The translations under genes were made by a program, and so were the position numbers. Under the pieces are notes generated by a model that did no database searches, was not told the origin of the DNA, and was given only the letters and a program-made list of their open reading frames with translations. A stretch of DNA of 64,000 nucleotides from positions 474,501 through 538,500 of the forward strand of contig JAFMOC010000093.1 in the NCBI GenBank assembly GCA_019802505.1. The letters are read 5' to 3'. The DNA is from Corydoras sp. C115. Its lineage: Eukaryota; Chordata; Actinopteri; Siluriformes; Callichthyidae. Positions 23,291 to 37,224 of the stretch are shown here, piece by piece. Each line of letters opens with the position of its first letter. The first letter of the stretch is position 1.

Positions 23291-25779
23291 ACCTTCAAGA
23301 CAACCTACTCTAAACCCATGTTAATGGATTTGATTGAAAATTTATTTTCTACAATATTTTGGAGCATGTCTGGTCATTTTGCTGATTTATGATCTTTGTT
23401 TCCAGTGAAGGCCAGTCAAGTCCTTTTACACTAAACTCTCTCCACTCTTGAACTTTGCTTTGTGTGTTAGTAACACAGTGTATATAAAATCAGGGTATAT
23501 AAAATCACAAGTTGCCAATTTAAAATAATGTAGTCTTAACTTGTCCTTCATTGCATCACCATCTCATTTTTACAGTTTTGTTAAGAACTCGGTGGTGAAA
23601 CTAAGATGTCTTGTTTAGAAGCAGCTTTTTCAGGCATGTCACTTCTACTTTCATTCATCTGACTGTTCTACTCTACTGCACTATACTGACACGTTCCTCT
23701 TTTTCTGGCATCACATCACTCTGCCTCGGTGCTGCATTCTCATCCTGATTTTATCCACTGAACTTCATTTAACTTTAGTTTCCAAGGTTAAAGTAGACAT
23801 GATGCACATGCAGCCTCATTTTCCTTCGTATTTCAGAGTTTGCATGTAAAGCTCCTGCTGAGGTTGCCTCGTGCTTTGCATTGAAAAGTTAGCATACACG
23901 TTTAAACTCATTTGGATGGAGGCACAACTGATAAATCTTTTTTTTTTTAAAGATAAAACCTATTTCAAAATATTCTGCAGGAAAACTAATGAAAAACCTA
24001 AAAAAAAAAAAAAAAACTGAAGCAAACGGTGTATCTAAAGGAAGGGCAGTTCCCTGTGGAACCTACAGGCTCATGGCCTCCTACAACACACATTTACACA
24101 CACATTTTGTAAAACTCATAACTAAAATCAACCACATTGAAAGACTGGGCGGAAATGTCACAGGTCAAACAAAAAAAAACAAAAAAAAACAACAATAAAA
24201 CGTATTAAACACAGACTGCACGCATTCGAGCGAGGAGGCCATAAAGTGCTTGAAGTCTTTGTACAAAATGTTTCACAGTTTAAACGTGACACGGACATGA
24301 ACCCAATTAAGAGGGCGGCTGGCGACGGTGTAATGCATGCCTGTCGCTGCTCTTCCTGCTTGTGCAGAGGTTTAAGCTCTAATCAGATCACAGTGGACGG
24401 GGAGCCTCCTCCTGTGACGCAGCACGATGAGGAGTCGACGCTGTGCAGGAGCTGATTAAAATATAATCCTTGTAATGCTCTCAAGCATGTTTGTTCGTTT
24501 TCAATGAAAAGAATATTACTAGAAATAAAGCAAACATAAAAAAAAACAAAAAAACAACAAAAATAAGAACTCCACTTTACTTTGATGCATTCTAATTTTT
24601 AACTATAGTTTTCTGTATGTGTGTGATTTGTAAATTGTGCTTGAAAACTATAAAACTACGTGAGCGTTCAGCTGCTGTGTGCTGGAATTTAGTTTAAAGT
24701 AAAGTCTTGTGCAAAAGAAAGAACTGTCTGCATAAAACCTAATAAATGACCCCACTCTCCACGTGACCCGTAGTACTGCACAATGGCCGGATTTAAAAGT
24801 TGTTTACAAATCCTTTTTTACTTTTGCTGAGATAAGGAAAGATGCTTTCAGCTGCTAACATGTTCCCGGGTTTACAGGAAATCCTCAACCACCGATGGCA
24901 TGAATAAGAATGTTGATGGTGAGCCAGGCTTTCACACAACTGGTTAACCTTGAATGGAACGGCATGCCCCCACAAACTGAAGTTACTGTGAGGGTTAAGT
25001 GTATAGAATAACAAAAATAAAAGACAACCGCTCCTTCATTAAAGAGAAGACAGGAAGTGACAGGATTGATGTGGACACACAGATGCCACTCAGGAGGGAA
25101 AGGCAGAACGGAGAGCAGTAGAGAGTAAAAAAAAAGTAATCTAAAACACCTCCCCGAAATTTCCACTGAGGTTCTGTGTGCAGGAATATAAGAAGAACAA
25201 GACACAGAGCATGAAAAGCAGAACTGCCTGCATGTCCGGCATTTACGTAAACAAATCTCATTCCTGTGTCTGATGAATCCCGTCTCCAGGTCCTCATGGT
25301 GTCATGGCCAAAAATATGAAGGCACACCTATTAATCAATTTGGGTGTTACATTTAGTCCCATTGCCTGTGGTTGGGGTAAGAACACCGGGTCAGCCACTT
25401 CATGCAAGAATATTTCAAAATTCTTGTAAAAAGTTATAGAAAAAAAACAAAGAATGAATGCTGTCTGTGGCACCAACTTAGAATGGGATGTCATTAAAGC
25501 CCCTGTAAGTGCAATGGGTAGATGTCTCAATACTTTTGTTCATACAGGTTACGTTGGATCGTTGCTAATGCAGTCTACCTCCGAACAACCTGTGCAAATC
25601 GAAAAATGCAAATTCCACAAAGTAAACATCTTTTTTAGTTTTTTCAGAAAAGGATTTGGGATTTTGACTATTTTTTCAATTTGTCTGAGTGGATGTGATG
25701 TCGACAGGACGGGTCATGCAAAATGGAATTCACAGTCCATTTCAAACCTGTGTACAGATATGTACACTAGGACAATTTG

Positions 25780-25890
25780 AGTATCTCGAATTTGCCCATG
25801 TCTCTGGCTGTAGGAGCAATTCGGAGGCTCTGGAGAAAACCCATGCAGGCACAGGGAGGACACAGGGAGGACATGCAGATTTCACACAGT
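25780..25890 (-). mobile_element. Decayed V-SINE core
   Basis: Recognisable CAATTTGAG, GGAGCAATTCGGAGG and CCATGCAGGCACAGGGAGGA core; no intact head. Low similarity. Confidence 0.45.
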
Positions 25891-26257
25891 AAGATCCGGT
25901 GTCTGCCTCACTGGAAAATGAAATCAGGACCTTCCTGCTGTGGGGTAACTTCTATACAATGGTGCTTAAATTACTGACAATAAGCCCCAAATTATAATAA
26001 TAAAACAATCATTTAAGAAAAATGGAAAGTCAACTTAATCCTCCCAAACTATTTAAAACCACTACTTCACTACTTATTCACATATATACAGTAGATAAAT
26101 TTACAAAACTATTACAATCATAAAGGAAATGAATTAGGATCATTATAAAAACTATTGGTCCCAGAGTATAAAAACAACATGGCAGTTTGGATATCAAAGT
26201 GTCCTTCTGAAAAGCCCTGAGAGAAATGGATGAATGTGTTGGTGCTGATTATTTTGT

Positions 26258-26523
26258 CTAAGGCCATATGGGTAAAGGATGGGCCTCGGTGTTAAAGACG
26301 TATTTGTCCAGGCTTAAAAGATCAAGGTCGTTGGAAAACAGCAGATAGAAGTACTTGAGCGTCTCACCCAGGAAGAAGCTCTCCATTTTGTCCCGAGGAT
26401 TGGGAGCGTTCGGGTCCCGGACGTTATTGATAGAGGTGTAGCCCCCTGATTCAACCTGAAAGCACATGCAAGATTTAGCAATGAAGATATAGAATATAGC
26501 TACAAACTCCAACGATCAGCAAT

Positions 26524-26556
<33 letters not shown>

Positions 26557-29500
26557 GTTAGAGTGTTGTTGCCTGTCTGGCTTCAGGAAAGAATCTCGAT
26601 TCACCCCAATTTAGGTGGTACCCACTGCGCCACCAGTGATGCCCCACATTCACATATGTGTAATATAATCATAAATATATCATCTTAAAAGGTCTTTTGA
26701 CTGAAATTTAGTAACATGGAAATGCATGCAAACTCCGAGACATGTATATACTTACAGCTCCTGATACTGAGAGCCAGCTGGTAAAATGAGAAGTGCACAA
26801 CCAGCAGGACAATAACAGTAACTGGGTTACGTACAGAAACAAGATACAGGTCGAAACTGATTAGATCAGATGCCGTTTCTACTGCTGCTGAGTTTCAGGG
26901 CTTATACGATTTATCTACACTAATAACAAACCAACTTTCATGTTTAAAACAAAAACATTGATTTTTTTTTTTTTTCTTATCACGTTACATTATGCTCAAG
27001 TTCCTACACAGAGCCATCATCTCACACATGACTGTGACTTCACAAATTTTCTTGTGGCATTTATTTCTTCTTTTTTTTTTTTACATAAATTTATTCACTC
27101 AGCATTAATTCTTATATATTTGAGCTGTAAACTGTGCTGCTAAATCACGGTGTATCGGTTGCTTTGGGAACAACTTCTTTGTTGAGTCTGTTCTACTCAC
27201 CCTGGTGTATTTATTAAAGTTCTGAAGGATCTCCCAGCCCCAGTCCTGATACATTTTGTCCCCAGTGAATCGATAAAGGTAGAAAAGGCTTTCCACAGTC
27301 TCTGGACGTAACAGGTTGTGTCTGTCTGCAGGCTGAAGAGAAAACAATACAGAAATGTTGATTGTAAAACTGTAGCTGACTTCATTTGAACGTCATTCTC
27401 GCTGTATTGTATGCTGCAATTAATTATATATTATAGCACAACATCCAGAATTAAAAACAGCTCGTATGAAATGTTATTTATGCCTAAATAAAATGTAAAG
27501 CATCATTGGAACTCAATCCGAGAAATGAGATAGCATGCTTGATTATTTAATAATCAACTGGATTATTATCCAATTCAACAGGACAAACAGAAACTAAATG
27601 ATTTCCTTGAAATAATAATTTCCTTGAACAGTGACTTGTTCCAGTTTTTAAATTGTCAACATTTTGACTACAAGACTTACTTTATAGGCAAATACACAAC
27701 ATTGTTCAGTTCATTACATTTACATTCGGTCATTTATTGGACACTTTTATCCAAAGCGACTTACAAGGTGAGAACAGGGTTAAACACAACGTCCCTGGAG
27801 CAATGAGGGTTAAGGGTCTTGCTCAAGAACCCACATTGGTAACTGCAGGGGACCTGGGATTTGAACCGCCAACCTTCAGATTGATAGCCCAACGCTCTAA
27901 CCACTGAGCTCCCACTCCCACTACCAGTTCACCTGCTCTACATACTCTGCAGGTCGGTTTGTAGATCTACAATTCCAGACAGTAGTGAATCTGTTTCAGT
28001 GTTCTTTATTAGTGCTCATAACTCTATACTCTAATGTTTAATACACAATAAAGCAGGTATTATTTGGGTGACGAATCACTACAGTAACCATAATGTGGTG
28101 AAGGTGGCAAGTTAGTGTGTATTTTTTTATTGCTATCTCGTGGTATGAATGAATCAGACACAACAGTGCAGCTGGAATTTAACACCCTGTTCCCTTTAAC
28201 CTTCCTTGTGGAGGTTTTGTAAATATATTAAATAACTACTGTCACTGAGGTGTTTAAGAACTTCCAGCTGCACTGCTGTATCTGATCCACTCCTTTTAGT
28301 ATGACACTAACACACCACACCATCACTGTGAATGTAGTAATAATACTGATGCATCAATCAAACAGTACCTGTGTTGTGGTGGTCATGTGGGGGTCTTGAA
28401 CATTCAAGAACAGATAATATGGGACTAAGAACGTTAGGAAACTGATTATTGATTACAAACTACAGTTTATAAGTGTAGAACAAAAATGTGCATTTATAAA
28501 TCGAGACAGCAAGTATACATTCATTCATTCATTATCATCTGCTTTATCCTCTATTAGGGTCGGGGGGGGGGGTTCCCCATGCCCATCCAGGGGAGAACGT
28601 CTCGGACGCTGGGCAGATACACCCAGGACAGGGCGCCAATCCATCGCTGGGCACACACTCACTCACTCACTCAAACACACTATGGGGCAATTTGGAGAAC
28701 TCAATTGACTTGATCCATGTTTTTGGACTGTGGGAGGAAACCGGAGAACCCGGAGGAAACCCACGCGGACACGGAGAGAACATGGAAACTCCACCCAGAT
28801 GGGGATTCGAACCGGGAATCCCAAGCGCTGAGAGGAGAACGTGCTGACCACTAAGCCACCGTGCCGCCCGCAAGTATACACTTTTAGGATCTTTGAATCT
28901 TTTATGTTTGATTCGTTAGTGCGGGATGTGAATCTCTATTTTAATTAAACTTTCAGAGATTATTTTCTTCTGGTCAGGAATTTCTAGAACTTGTATTAAC
29001 TCACTTTAACATCCACGTCCTGTGTGCTGCCCGCCTGCATGTTGAACTGAACAATCTCCGGACTCAGACCCGTCTCCATCTGTACATACATCTGGTAGCA
29101 AGTGGCCATCAGCTCTTTGGCCAGTTCCATGTGTTCAGCAGGCAGGCCGTTGTATGCCCCCAGAGCAAGTGTGCCAGGCAGGAAACACACCAAATGGTCC
29201 TAGGAGGAAAGAGGGAGCATTCATGCCTGCCGCTGTGATTAATCTCCTGTTTGTGCTCTTCAATGGCAGTGAAACTGCACACTACTCATCATGAAGCCCT
29301 CCAGGGGCTTTTAATTTTAGCACCAGAACCCAGATGATCATTTATATTCATTCGAAAGGAGGACTATAACTTACCATCTTTGGGCTGAAGCGCCCATGAG
29401 ACAGCTCCCCCATAAACGTAAGGCCAAGAGGAGCAGACTTTTTCATTAGGTTCTTTTTAATGCCTTCCACTGCCTGCATGTAGTCATCTAACAACCTTTA

Positions 29501-32500
29501 TAAAGAGAACAGAAGCTTTAACTTAAATCGTTACCATTGTGGAAAATCAAGAAAAAAAATGGCACTGATGGTAAAAATACCACCTCTGCATGGCACTGCT
29601 GACGGTTAATAAGTTATTCAGACGTCACCATGACGCTATGCTTTTGATTCATATTCATATACATTCATTCATTCATTCATAATCTTCCACTTTATCCAAT
29701 ATCAGGGTCGTGGGGGGTTCCCCATGCCCATCCAGGGGAGAAGGTTTTGGGCGCTGGGCAGATACACCCAGGACAGGGCGCCAATCTATCGCTGGGCACA
29801 CACTCACTCACACAGACACACTCTATATGGGGCAATTTGGAGAACTCAATTGACTTGATCCATGTTTTTGGACTGTGGGAGGAAACCGGAGAACCCGGAG
29901 GAAACCCACGCGGACACGGGGAGAACATGGAAACTCCACCCAGATGGGGATTCGAACAGGAAATCCCTAGTGCTGAGAGGCGAACGTGCTAACCACTAAG
30001 CCACCGTGCCCCCTATTCATATACAGTACCAGTCAAAATTTTGGTATTATTTAGTTGGTGCATTAGTCCTATCCCAGCAGTGTCACTGAGCTGGAGAAAT
30101 GAAACTACAGCAGCAGTGCTGCACTGAAACCCCATCAGTGTCACTGCAGAACTGACAATAAACAATCCACCACCCAAATGATACCTGTTCTGTGATGGTC
30201 CTGACCAATAGAGAACAGAGAACCAACAGGGGACTAACAAACACAAAGAACACAGATAGACTACAGTCTGTAATTATAAAATTACAAAGTCCATCTGCAT
30301 GGTAAGTGGAGGAAACAGACAATGGGGCAAGAAGGGGGTGTGTCCAAACTTTTGACTGGTACTGTATATTCATTACATTCATTAACAATGCAACTTACAT
30401 AGTGTTTTTGTTATACCTATTAAGCCATTTATTATAAACATCATGTGCAAAATCTTCATGTTGCCATGTGTACAGTAAGCTGTATCCTTTTAAATGCATG
30501 AACTTTAAATCATCACTCATCGCTCTTCTGGCAATAAATATTCAGTAGACTTATGCACACATTTATAGCACAACTCGGCTGATGGCATTACCCAACAGCG
30601 CCTGACGTAGGCGATTAAACCGGCTGTGCGGTTTAATCACAGTCAGGAATGTCAAGAGTTCGGTAAGCACTTAGCATATGAAATATGGAGGATATAAAAA
30701 AAAAAATATATAAAAAAAACTGAGTGAACCTGAGCGTTGCATAATCCTGATTAATACACCTCACAGTCAAACAGCATGCACATGCTAACCAGCACACTCA
30801 CTCTGTCTCCTTTTTGCCTCCCTGGATCCACTGTTTGAGCAAATACTCGTAATAACTGTCAGCCCTGGCACCCAGGGTGTACACACCCAGGTGAGTGAAC
30901 TGCCCGTTGTTGGTGTTGATGAACATGGGCACCAAGCCGTCACGCTTCCCTTGTAACTCATGTACCTTTTTCATCACCTCCATCACGGCATTCTGCAAAA
31001 AAGAACAGAGAGAAACGATGTGAGGTGTGCTTTGTTGAGGCAGAATAGCAGTGGTCTATATAATTGAAAGATATAGGTGATTTTTATTAATTTTGGGAAG
31101 TTGACTTAATAACATCACTGTAAATGTGCTATACACCCCACCACACATTATACACACCTGGTATTTGGCGTCTCCAGTAAGACGGCTGAGCTCACGGAAC
31201 TCTAATTGGATGCTGGTCACCTCGGCGACGGTGCTGTCGGTGGTCCAGCGCGGTGGGTTGGCGGTGCCGGCGCCAATGTTCACATCAGAGTAGGGAATTT
31301 TCGAGGGCGTGTTAAAAGCAGGCATGAGTCTGGAGCCGATATCTATCTGTAGAATTGTACAAAAGGGCAAATACACAACTTCATTTTACAAACAAGAGGT
31401 GATGAGCAGCAGCAGGAGAGGAGGAGGCACCTGCTGCTGCAGCAGTACACAAACTCATGCGTTTACGTTCACTCCCACACAAGAATCGCACTCACGGCTT
31501 TTTCCAGAAACAGCTCATCGGCGGTCAGATGGTACGTGCTGAGCAATCCACCCAATATGCGTATTGTGCTCTCAAATAAATTCACTTCCACATTCTTGTT
31601 AAAGGACAGCTCTGTACTGACCCAATGCCTCGCTTCTTCAAACTCTGTCAGAGAATTCAAAATGAATGAGCCATCAGCTGCTATTTACACTATACTTAAA
31701 AAAAAAACATTGATTCTTATTAAAACATGAATACAAATTTATTCCCATAGAACATATTTTACAGACTTTATACGGGAATATTGCTGCCATGAAACAAAGC
31801 CACAGTAGGCGACTTTGAGAGATACTGTCAAAAGACCTCTCTGGTAAAAGTGTAACTAATGAACAAGTTCATTTTCTCACACAAGCCACTTAAGGCAGTG
31901 TTAGCTCAGTGGTTAGGGTGTCGAGCCATCAATCAGAAGGTTGTGGATTCAAATTCCAGGTCCACTGAAAATACCAAGGTGAGTCCTTGAGCAAAGCCCT
32001 TAACCCTTATTGCTCCAGTGTTGCTTTATAAACAACCTTGTGCTCTGACCTGAGCCCAACCGTTAAGTCGGGGTACTTGTCGCTTTGGATAAAAGCATCT
32101 GAAGAATGCACTCATGTCATATAATATAATCACACACTATGTGGTAAATGTATTGACTGCTCCCTTAAAAGTTACAAATCTACTTATTCACCTTTTTTCA
32201 AACCCATGATCCACATAGTGTCTAGTGAATCGATGAGCGTCAGCCCGAGCCCGAACCATTCCGAATAGGATTTCGAGACGGGTTTGAGCTCGTCATGACC
32301 CCAGGCAAATTTCTTGTAACCTAACCAGGCATGTTGAAAAGCCTCCCGCGCCGCATCCATTCTGCTTTTCGCTACAAAACAAACACCAACATGTATGATG
32401 ATTATGATTATTATATTAATAATTCATCAATCATAACAATTTACATACAGAGTCAACTGAAAAATAATAAGAAAATATACACAATAATAAATAAATATAG

Positions 32501-32810
32501 CTATACACAATACAGCTAAATAGATAATAAAATATCTGGACACATCAAACTGCAGAAACATTACTCACGTCTGCTCTGTCACATGGAAACATAAACAAGG
32601 AAATAATAATCTGTTTTACGAGAAATAGGACAACAGCAAAGTTCCTTTTCTATTCAACTCACCTAACTCTTGTGCTGCAGAATCCTCAAGTTTAGTTACA
32701 GCTTTCTGAACAGAATTTGACTCAGTTTCTTGATCAATCACAGCGTCGCTACAAAAACATAAAGAAATAAAGAAATAAAGAAATAAATTGAAGGAGGAGG
32801 AAAGTTAAGG

Positions 32811-32894
<84 letters not shown>

Positions 32895-34834
32895 GTGTAC
32901 AAGGCCTAACAGGGACTAAAAAAACAAAAGAATGTGGTGCAGAAATTGGGTTTGGAAAAAGATAATAGAACAGAGAAGCATTTGATTAATTGCAATCTAC
33001 AGGTTCACCTCTAGTTTACACCTGATCTTGCATATTGCTACTTTAATACAAAAATGGACTGTATAGGATCTTGTCTGATAAAGATAGTAAGTCCAAAATA
33101 AAAACAAGTTCAAAAATTCTCACCCTTTCTGTGTTCCTGGTTGCCCCATAGGACCAATGCTACCGCCTCTACGATTCAGCAGTCCAGGAGGCCCACGCTT
33201 ACGATACCCCTTTTTCTGAGGGAAAAAAAAGGTTTAATCAAACAGGTCTATAAAGACTCAACTGCATTAAGTGGGACACTGACCTCTGAAGCTTTTCCGT
33301 AATAGTCCAGCCCAGCAGTCAGCAGATCTTTTCTCTCACCATCGTTTCCTTCTGCACGTTCAGAGACTGTGAAATAGCATGTTTCATTCAATAGTTCCAC
33401 ATTTAGCAGTTTCTGATAAGCTTTAAAAAAAAGTAGTACAAACTACATCTAGTCTCATAGTTTTTGAGGAAAAAGCAATTAGGGAAAAAAAAAACCCTAA
33501 TTAATCGTTACTGTGTGTGTAATTCTTTTACAAGCCACTTTGGTTTGCACCTGCTGGATACTGACCAGCTGTGTACAAAAACGAGTTAGATATAAGAAAC
33601 ATGAGTGTAAACATGAGTGTACACACACACAGACATTGAAGACAATGCAAATGCATTCAAACACACACAAAGTTACTTGCATAGATCTACATTTCTAAAC
33701 TCTGACATACAAATACACTCAACCTGGCATACCATCATAACCACAAATACACAGGAGGGCAAAAAATAAAAAGCAAAAGAAACACCATTAAACTAAATAC
33801 ATTAAATAAATGTTGTTTTGTTATAAATACAAAAATAAAATCATTTCTTTATGTTCCAGCCTCATAAATATTTAATAAAACCTTTAAAAAGTTACAAAAA
33901 TCACGAAAATATTAGACATTCTGCAAAATCCTTATTAAAACACTACCTTATTGTTTTTAGGAAAATATCATTGACATGTATTTTTCCATTTTTACTTTAA
34001 TGGTTGCTTAATGGAGGAAGCAATTAACAGAAAAACAAAAAAAATGTAGAAAAAAATATTAAGACTTTATTTTTAAAAAAGGCACAGTTGGTAAACTGCA
34101 TCACTCACCATTTTATTAGATACACATCCTCGATTCTACACTGTGACCATTTACCCACTTCACTTTATTATTATTATATTCTGCACAGGTGTATTCTACA
34201 CTACAAGACTAATAAAAAGATAAGTATGGATACTATATTCCATTTCAATTTATAAATCTCACCCAGTCCTGCACAAATGCACCTTTAAACTAATATATTC
34301 TTTAAACTATATATTCTAATATATATTATATTCTTAAGAAAAACTGGATCATGATTAGTAAGACACATTCTTCCATCAGATCTAAAATATATTGCATACC
34401 TCGAAGATGTGTCGTGATGCTGGGATACGCCACAATCCCACTTATAAGAAAGACAATAGCCACGAAAAGGAAAACGCTGCGTTGCAGGCGTGACAGCTGC
34501 TTCCACTTCTGCAAGGCCAAAATGCAAAATCATGCAGAACGAGATTAAAACAAACAAAAGTGCGACATCATGAGCTAAAATGTTAAAATGTTCTTGTTTC
34601 TGATGTGAAACCGAAGGCTGGCTGAAATGTTGAGAGGTTCAGCTAAGGACAGCACATACTGTAATATGCAACATCAGTGAAGCAAAGTGTTTAGAAATAA
34701 AGATCACTTCCTCAACACTTAGTTCTTACCCGCCAGAACGACTGCCTGCGCTGCTTGCCATTTGTGTAAACTCTGTTTTCACCTACTGACAGAGAAATGT
34801 AGTCCTTGCTGCCTGGTGGGATCATGTCTTTCAT
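26258..34834 (-). CDS. man1b1: ER mannosyl-oligosaccharide 1,2-alpha-mannosidase (GH47), complete
   Basis: Type II membrane enzyme that trims Man9GlcNAc2 to Man8 isomer B and marks misfolded glycoproteins for ERAD. Coding exons (minus): 34730-34834, 34400-34508, 33284-33366, 33124-33215, 32663-32748, 32192-32371, 31496-31644, 31158-31346, 30802-30992, 29375-29495, 29005-29199, 27201-27332, 26258-26455. This gives 609 residues with consistent phases (human about 699; the luminal stem is shorter here). Order: cytosolic tail (SKDYISLS), signal anchor (VFLFVAIVFLISGIVAY), variable stem, GH47 domain. Visible family marks: FAWGHDELKPVS, NLFESTIRILGGLLS, FINTNNGQFTHLG, LVCFLPGTLALG and ETCYQM (disulfide cysteines), LLRPETVESLFYLYR, and the calcium threonine in FNTEAHP. 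Start: MKDM at 34834, or the next Met at 34825, which better matches MYPP-type fish N-termini. Confidence 0.96.
26528..26553 (+). repeat. Poly(A) tract in man1b1 last intron
   Basis: About 25 A residues; poly(T) on the transcribed strand, about 75 bp upstream of the last-exon acceptor. Confidence 0.9.
27716..27925 (-). mobile_element. Second tRNA-headed SINE family, copy 2
   Basis: Same layout as the element at 21944 (GCTCAGTGGTTAGAGCGTTG head on minus; TTTATCCAAAGCGACTTACA tail on plus). In the man1b1 intron before exon 27201-27332. Confidence 0.75.
27945..28490. mobile_element. Old MITE-like repeat
   Basis: Shares GTCGGTTTGTAGATCTACA and CAGTGCAGCTGGAATTTAAC-type segments with the MITEs at 30022 and 55390, with no clear termini. 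Confidence 0.45.
28520..28869 (-). mobile_element. V-SINE in man1b1 intron
   Basis: Full length, with GCAAGTATACA repeats on both sides; has a run of nine to ten G in the GGGTCGCGG segment. Confidence 0.92.
29663..30012 (-). mobile_element. V-SINE in man1b1 intron
   Basis: Full length, flanked by ATTCATATACA-like repeats; abuts the MITE at 30022. Confidence 0.9.
30022..30366. mobile_element. Complete MITE with terminal inverted repeats (Tc1/mariner-like)
   Basis: Starts ACAGTACCAGTCAAAA and ends TTTTGACTGGTACTGT, flanked by TA, so both termini are present in about 345 bp. It carries an internal hairpin (AGATAGACTACAGTC ... ACTTTGTAATTT region). No transposase frame. It is the reference copy for the related repeats in this window. 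Confidence 0.75.
31892..32108 (+). mobile_element. Second tRNA-headed SINE family, copy 3
   Basis: TGTTAGCTCAGTGGTTAGGG head, GATTCAAATTCC B box, and TCGCTTTGGATAAAAGCATC tail. Confidence 0.78.
32814..32891. repeat. (AT)n microsatellite
   Basis: About 76 bp of AT dinucleotide in a man1b1 intron, about 65 bp upstream of exon 32663-32748. Confidence 0.95.
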
Positions 34835-35738
34835 TTTCAACCGCCCTAAAAAGTAAAGATCAGCATAAAAAGCGAAAGTGAGAAACAGCATTACAGTGCT
34901 CATGTAGCAATGGTGCTTTATAACAAGGCTGTGAAAAAGTTTATAATGATTAAAAACAATTTAATTAACCTTTCCATCAGCTTTCTATCAGTTTTTTTTT
35001 GTTTTCCATAATAAATGTACGGTCACACTGAAAATACCGAATCCACAGAAAACCTGCTCATGTCATTGCGCAGCAGTACAGAATCAAATGGCTAATTTCT
35101 ATACACAAAAGCTTCAGATGGGGAAAAACAGATCACTTCGAGAACATTATCCTTTATCAGGAACCATTAGAGGACAATTGGATTATGAAAACATTTTAGC
35201 CAATCAAGTAAGAGCGCTCATGAGGAAACCAATGCAGATACGGGAAATGTTTACCTGAAGCACCACTCACAATGGGTTGTACCATGTGACTTATTTGTGA
35301 CTGTATATTATATAGAAATACAAAACACTTAATCCTTTGATTTTATGAACAAAACATTAAAATACTGTATCATAACGCTCCTGATCTGGTTACTGTAGTG
35401 TCAGTCTCCATCAGATATTTATATTTCTGCAAACTTACTCAAGGCCACCAGAGAGTTGATTGAAAGGTATCCAGTGTACTGCGTTTAAAGCACCGCCGGA
35501 TAGAGTGGCTCTTCATGAATAGTGTATTATAAGGTTCCACAAGCACAGATTTTCAACTAAGCCATTGTTTAGGCTCATTCTAGGTCTTGCAGCACAGAAA
35601 GCAAAGGAAACTTATACACCTTCTGTATTGCATTAAGGGGTGTGGTAGCTCCATAATTAGAGTGTTGAGTTATCAATTTGAGGGTTGTGGGTTCTATCCC
35701 GGGTACACTGAAGTTACCACTAAAGTTATGTAATATCT

Positions 35739-35998
35739 TCATTCATTCATTATCGCCCGCTTTATCCTCTATTAGGGTCGCGGTGGGGTTCCCCATGCCC
35801 ATCCAGGGGAGAACGTCTCGGGCGCTGGGCAGATAGACCCAGGACAGGGCGCCAATCCATCGCTGGGCACACACTCACTCACACACACACACACTCTATA
35901 TGGGGCAATTTTGAGAATTCAATTGACTTGATCCATGTTTTTGGACTGTGGGAGGAAACCGGAGAACCCGGAGGAAACCCACGCGGACACGGGGAGAA
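35739..35998 (-). mobile_element. 5'-truncated V-SINE
   Basis: Lacks the tRNA head (stops in the CGGACACGGGGAGAA core) yet is flanked by TTATGTAATATCTT repeats, as expected of incomplete LINE-driven reverse transcription. Confidence 0.88.
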
Positions 35999-37224
35999 TT
36001 ATGTAATATCTTATGGTTATGTAATAAATAATATATGTTTAGATATTCCTTTGGTCTGTTGGTAGCCACTTGAGATACCAACCAGGCAAACCTGATTCAG
36101 CAGCTTAACAAAAGATGGTCATGTCATTTGCACAAACACATGAAATTTATTATATAAATTATGTAAATATTTACATTTAGTCATTTAGCAGACGCTTTTA
36201 TCCAAAGCGAATTACAAATGAGAACATTACAAGTCAGAAGTTATGCAGAAAACCAACTACACTGTAAAATATGGACCAAATCTGATAGTTTAGACCCTAT
36301 TATAACTAATAGAAGATACTGACTTACAATGGGATCATTAGGTGTCCCAAAACTTTTGTTCATACATGTATTTACGATCTGATAGTTTCCAATAGGATAT
36401 GACTCACTTCAGCTTCAGGTACAGAGTTCATTGATGGGGGATGGTCACAGATCGCATTAAAACAGTATTGGCCACCAACTGGTAGTCAGTAGGATCAGTT
36501 TCACAGTGATTGGCTTTCTTTACCTTTCTTGGTCACACTGTACTCAAAGCCAGAATACAGGAATATTATTATAATTTTCTTTATTCTGTATTCTCTATAT
36601 AAAAGGTCTTAACTCACAGCCATATAACTGGTTTACAGACACACACACCAAATCATATTATACGTTTGGAATTTTAATATTTGTACTCTGATCTCATTAA
36701 AAATCAGATGAAAATAAAATTATTTTAAATAAAATTATCATAATTATTCTTGTCATTCATTGTCAGGTATTTTTGATTTTGAGGAAATGAAGCGATCTGA
36801 TTTAGCTTTCTCATCGCATAATACAGTTTCAGGTTGGATTTCTTGATGCAGCGTTGGACTTTTTTTAAGTAAGTAAATGACTGTCCAACTCTGGGGTCCA
36901 CATGGTTAAGTTCATCACCGTGGAATGACAGTTTACCAAACAATACAGCGTAAAGATTACTGATCAATACAATGCAGTAGCAGTTTTGGATCTTAACCTT
37001 TACACACCAAGACTTCTTATCATTCATAAAAACCTTACATTACATAACACTGCCTTTGATCTGACTCAATTCTCCCATTATATCTGGTATAAAGTGGTCA
37101 ATCACAACCCCCCTTGGTTGCAAAAACTAAGCCTTTGGTGTATGCTTTTAAAATATCTTCAGATATCTTGATTGACCAATTAAACTGCTAACTTGGGAAA
37201 TTTTTCTTATAATTTTTCTGCTGG

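Larger units (their letters stand above)
20886..26257. other. Convergent dpp7/man1b1 intergenic or 3'UTR interval
   Basis: No supported protein gene. It contains the short dpp7 3'UTR (to about 21.09 kb), a tRNA-type SINE (21944-22138), an old V-SINE relic (22590-22795), a full V-SINE (22941-23290) and a decayed V-SINE (25780-25890). Minus-strand AATAAA (TTTATT at 21134-21139) is 60 bp from the dpp7 signal and could end a very long man1b1 3'UTR, since the stretches 21.1-21.9 and 24.0-25.3 kb are unique, but this is not proven. A possible acceptor and short reading frame at 24.3-24.45 kb (minus) could not be tied to any gene. Confidence 0.4.

Noticed and set aside
24246..24455. 69-codon frame, and a possible minus-strand terminal exon near 24.3-24.45 kb
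   Set aside because: No family recognised, no upstream partner exons in frame; may be 3'UTR of man1b1.
24885..25327. Overlapping minus-strand frames of about 106-110 codons
   Set aside because: No domain, no splice or start context; probably chance frames in non-coding sequence.
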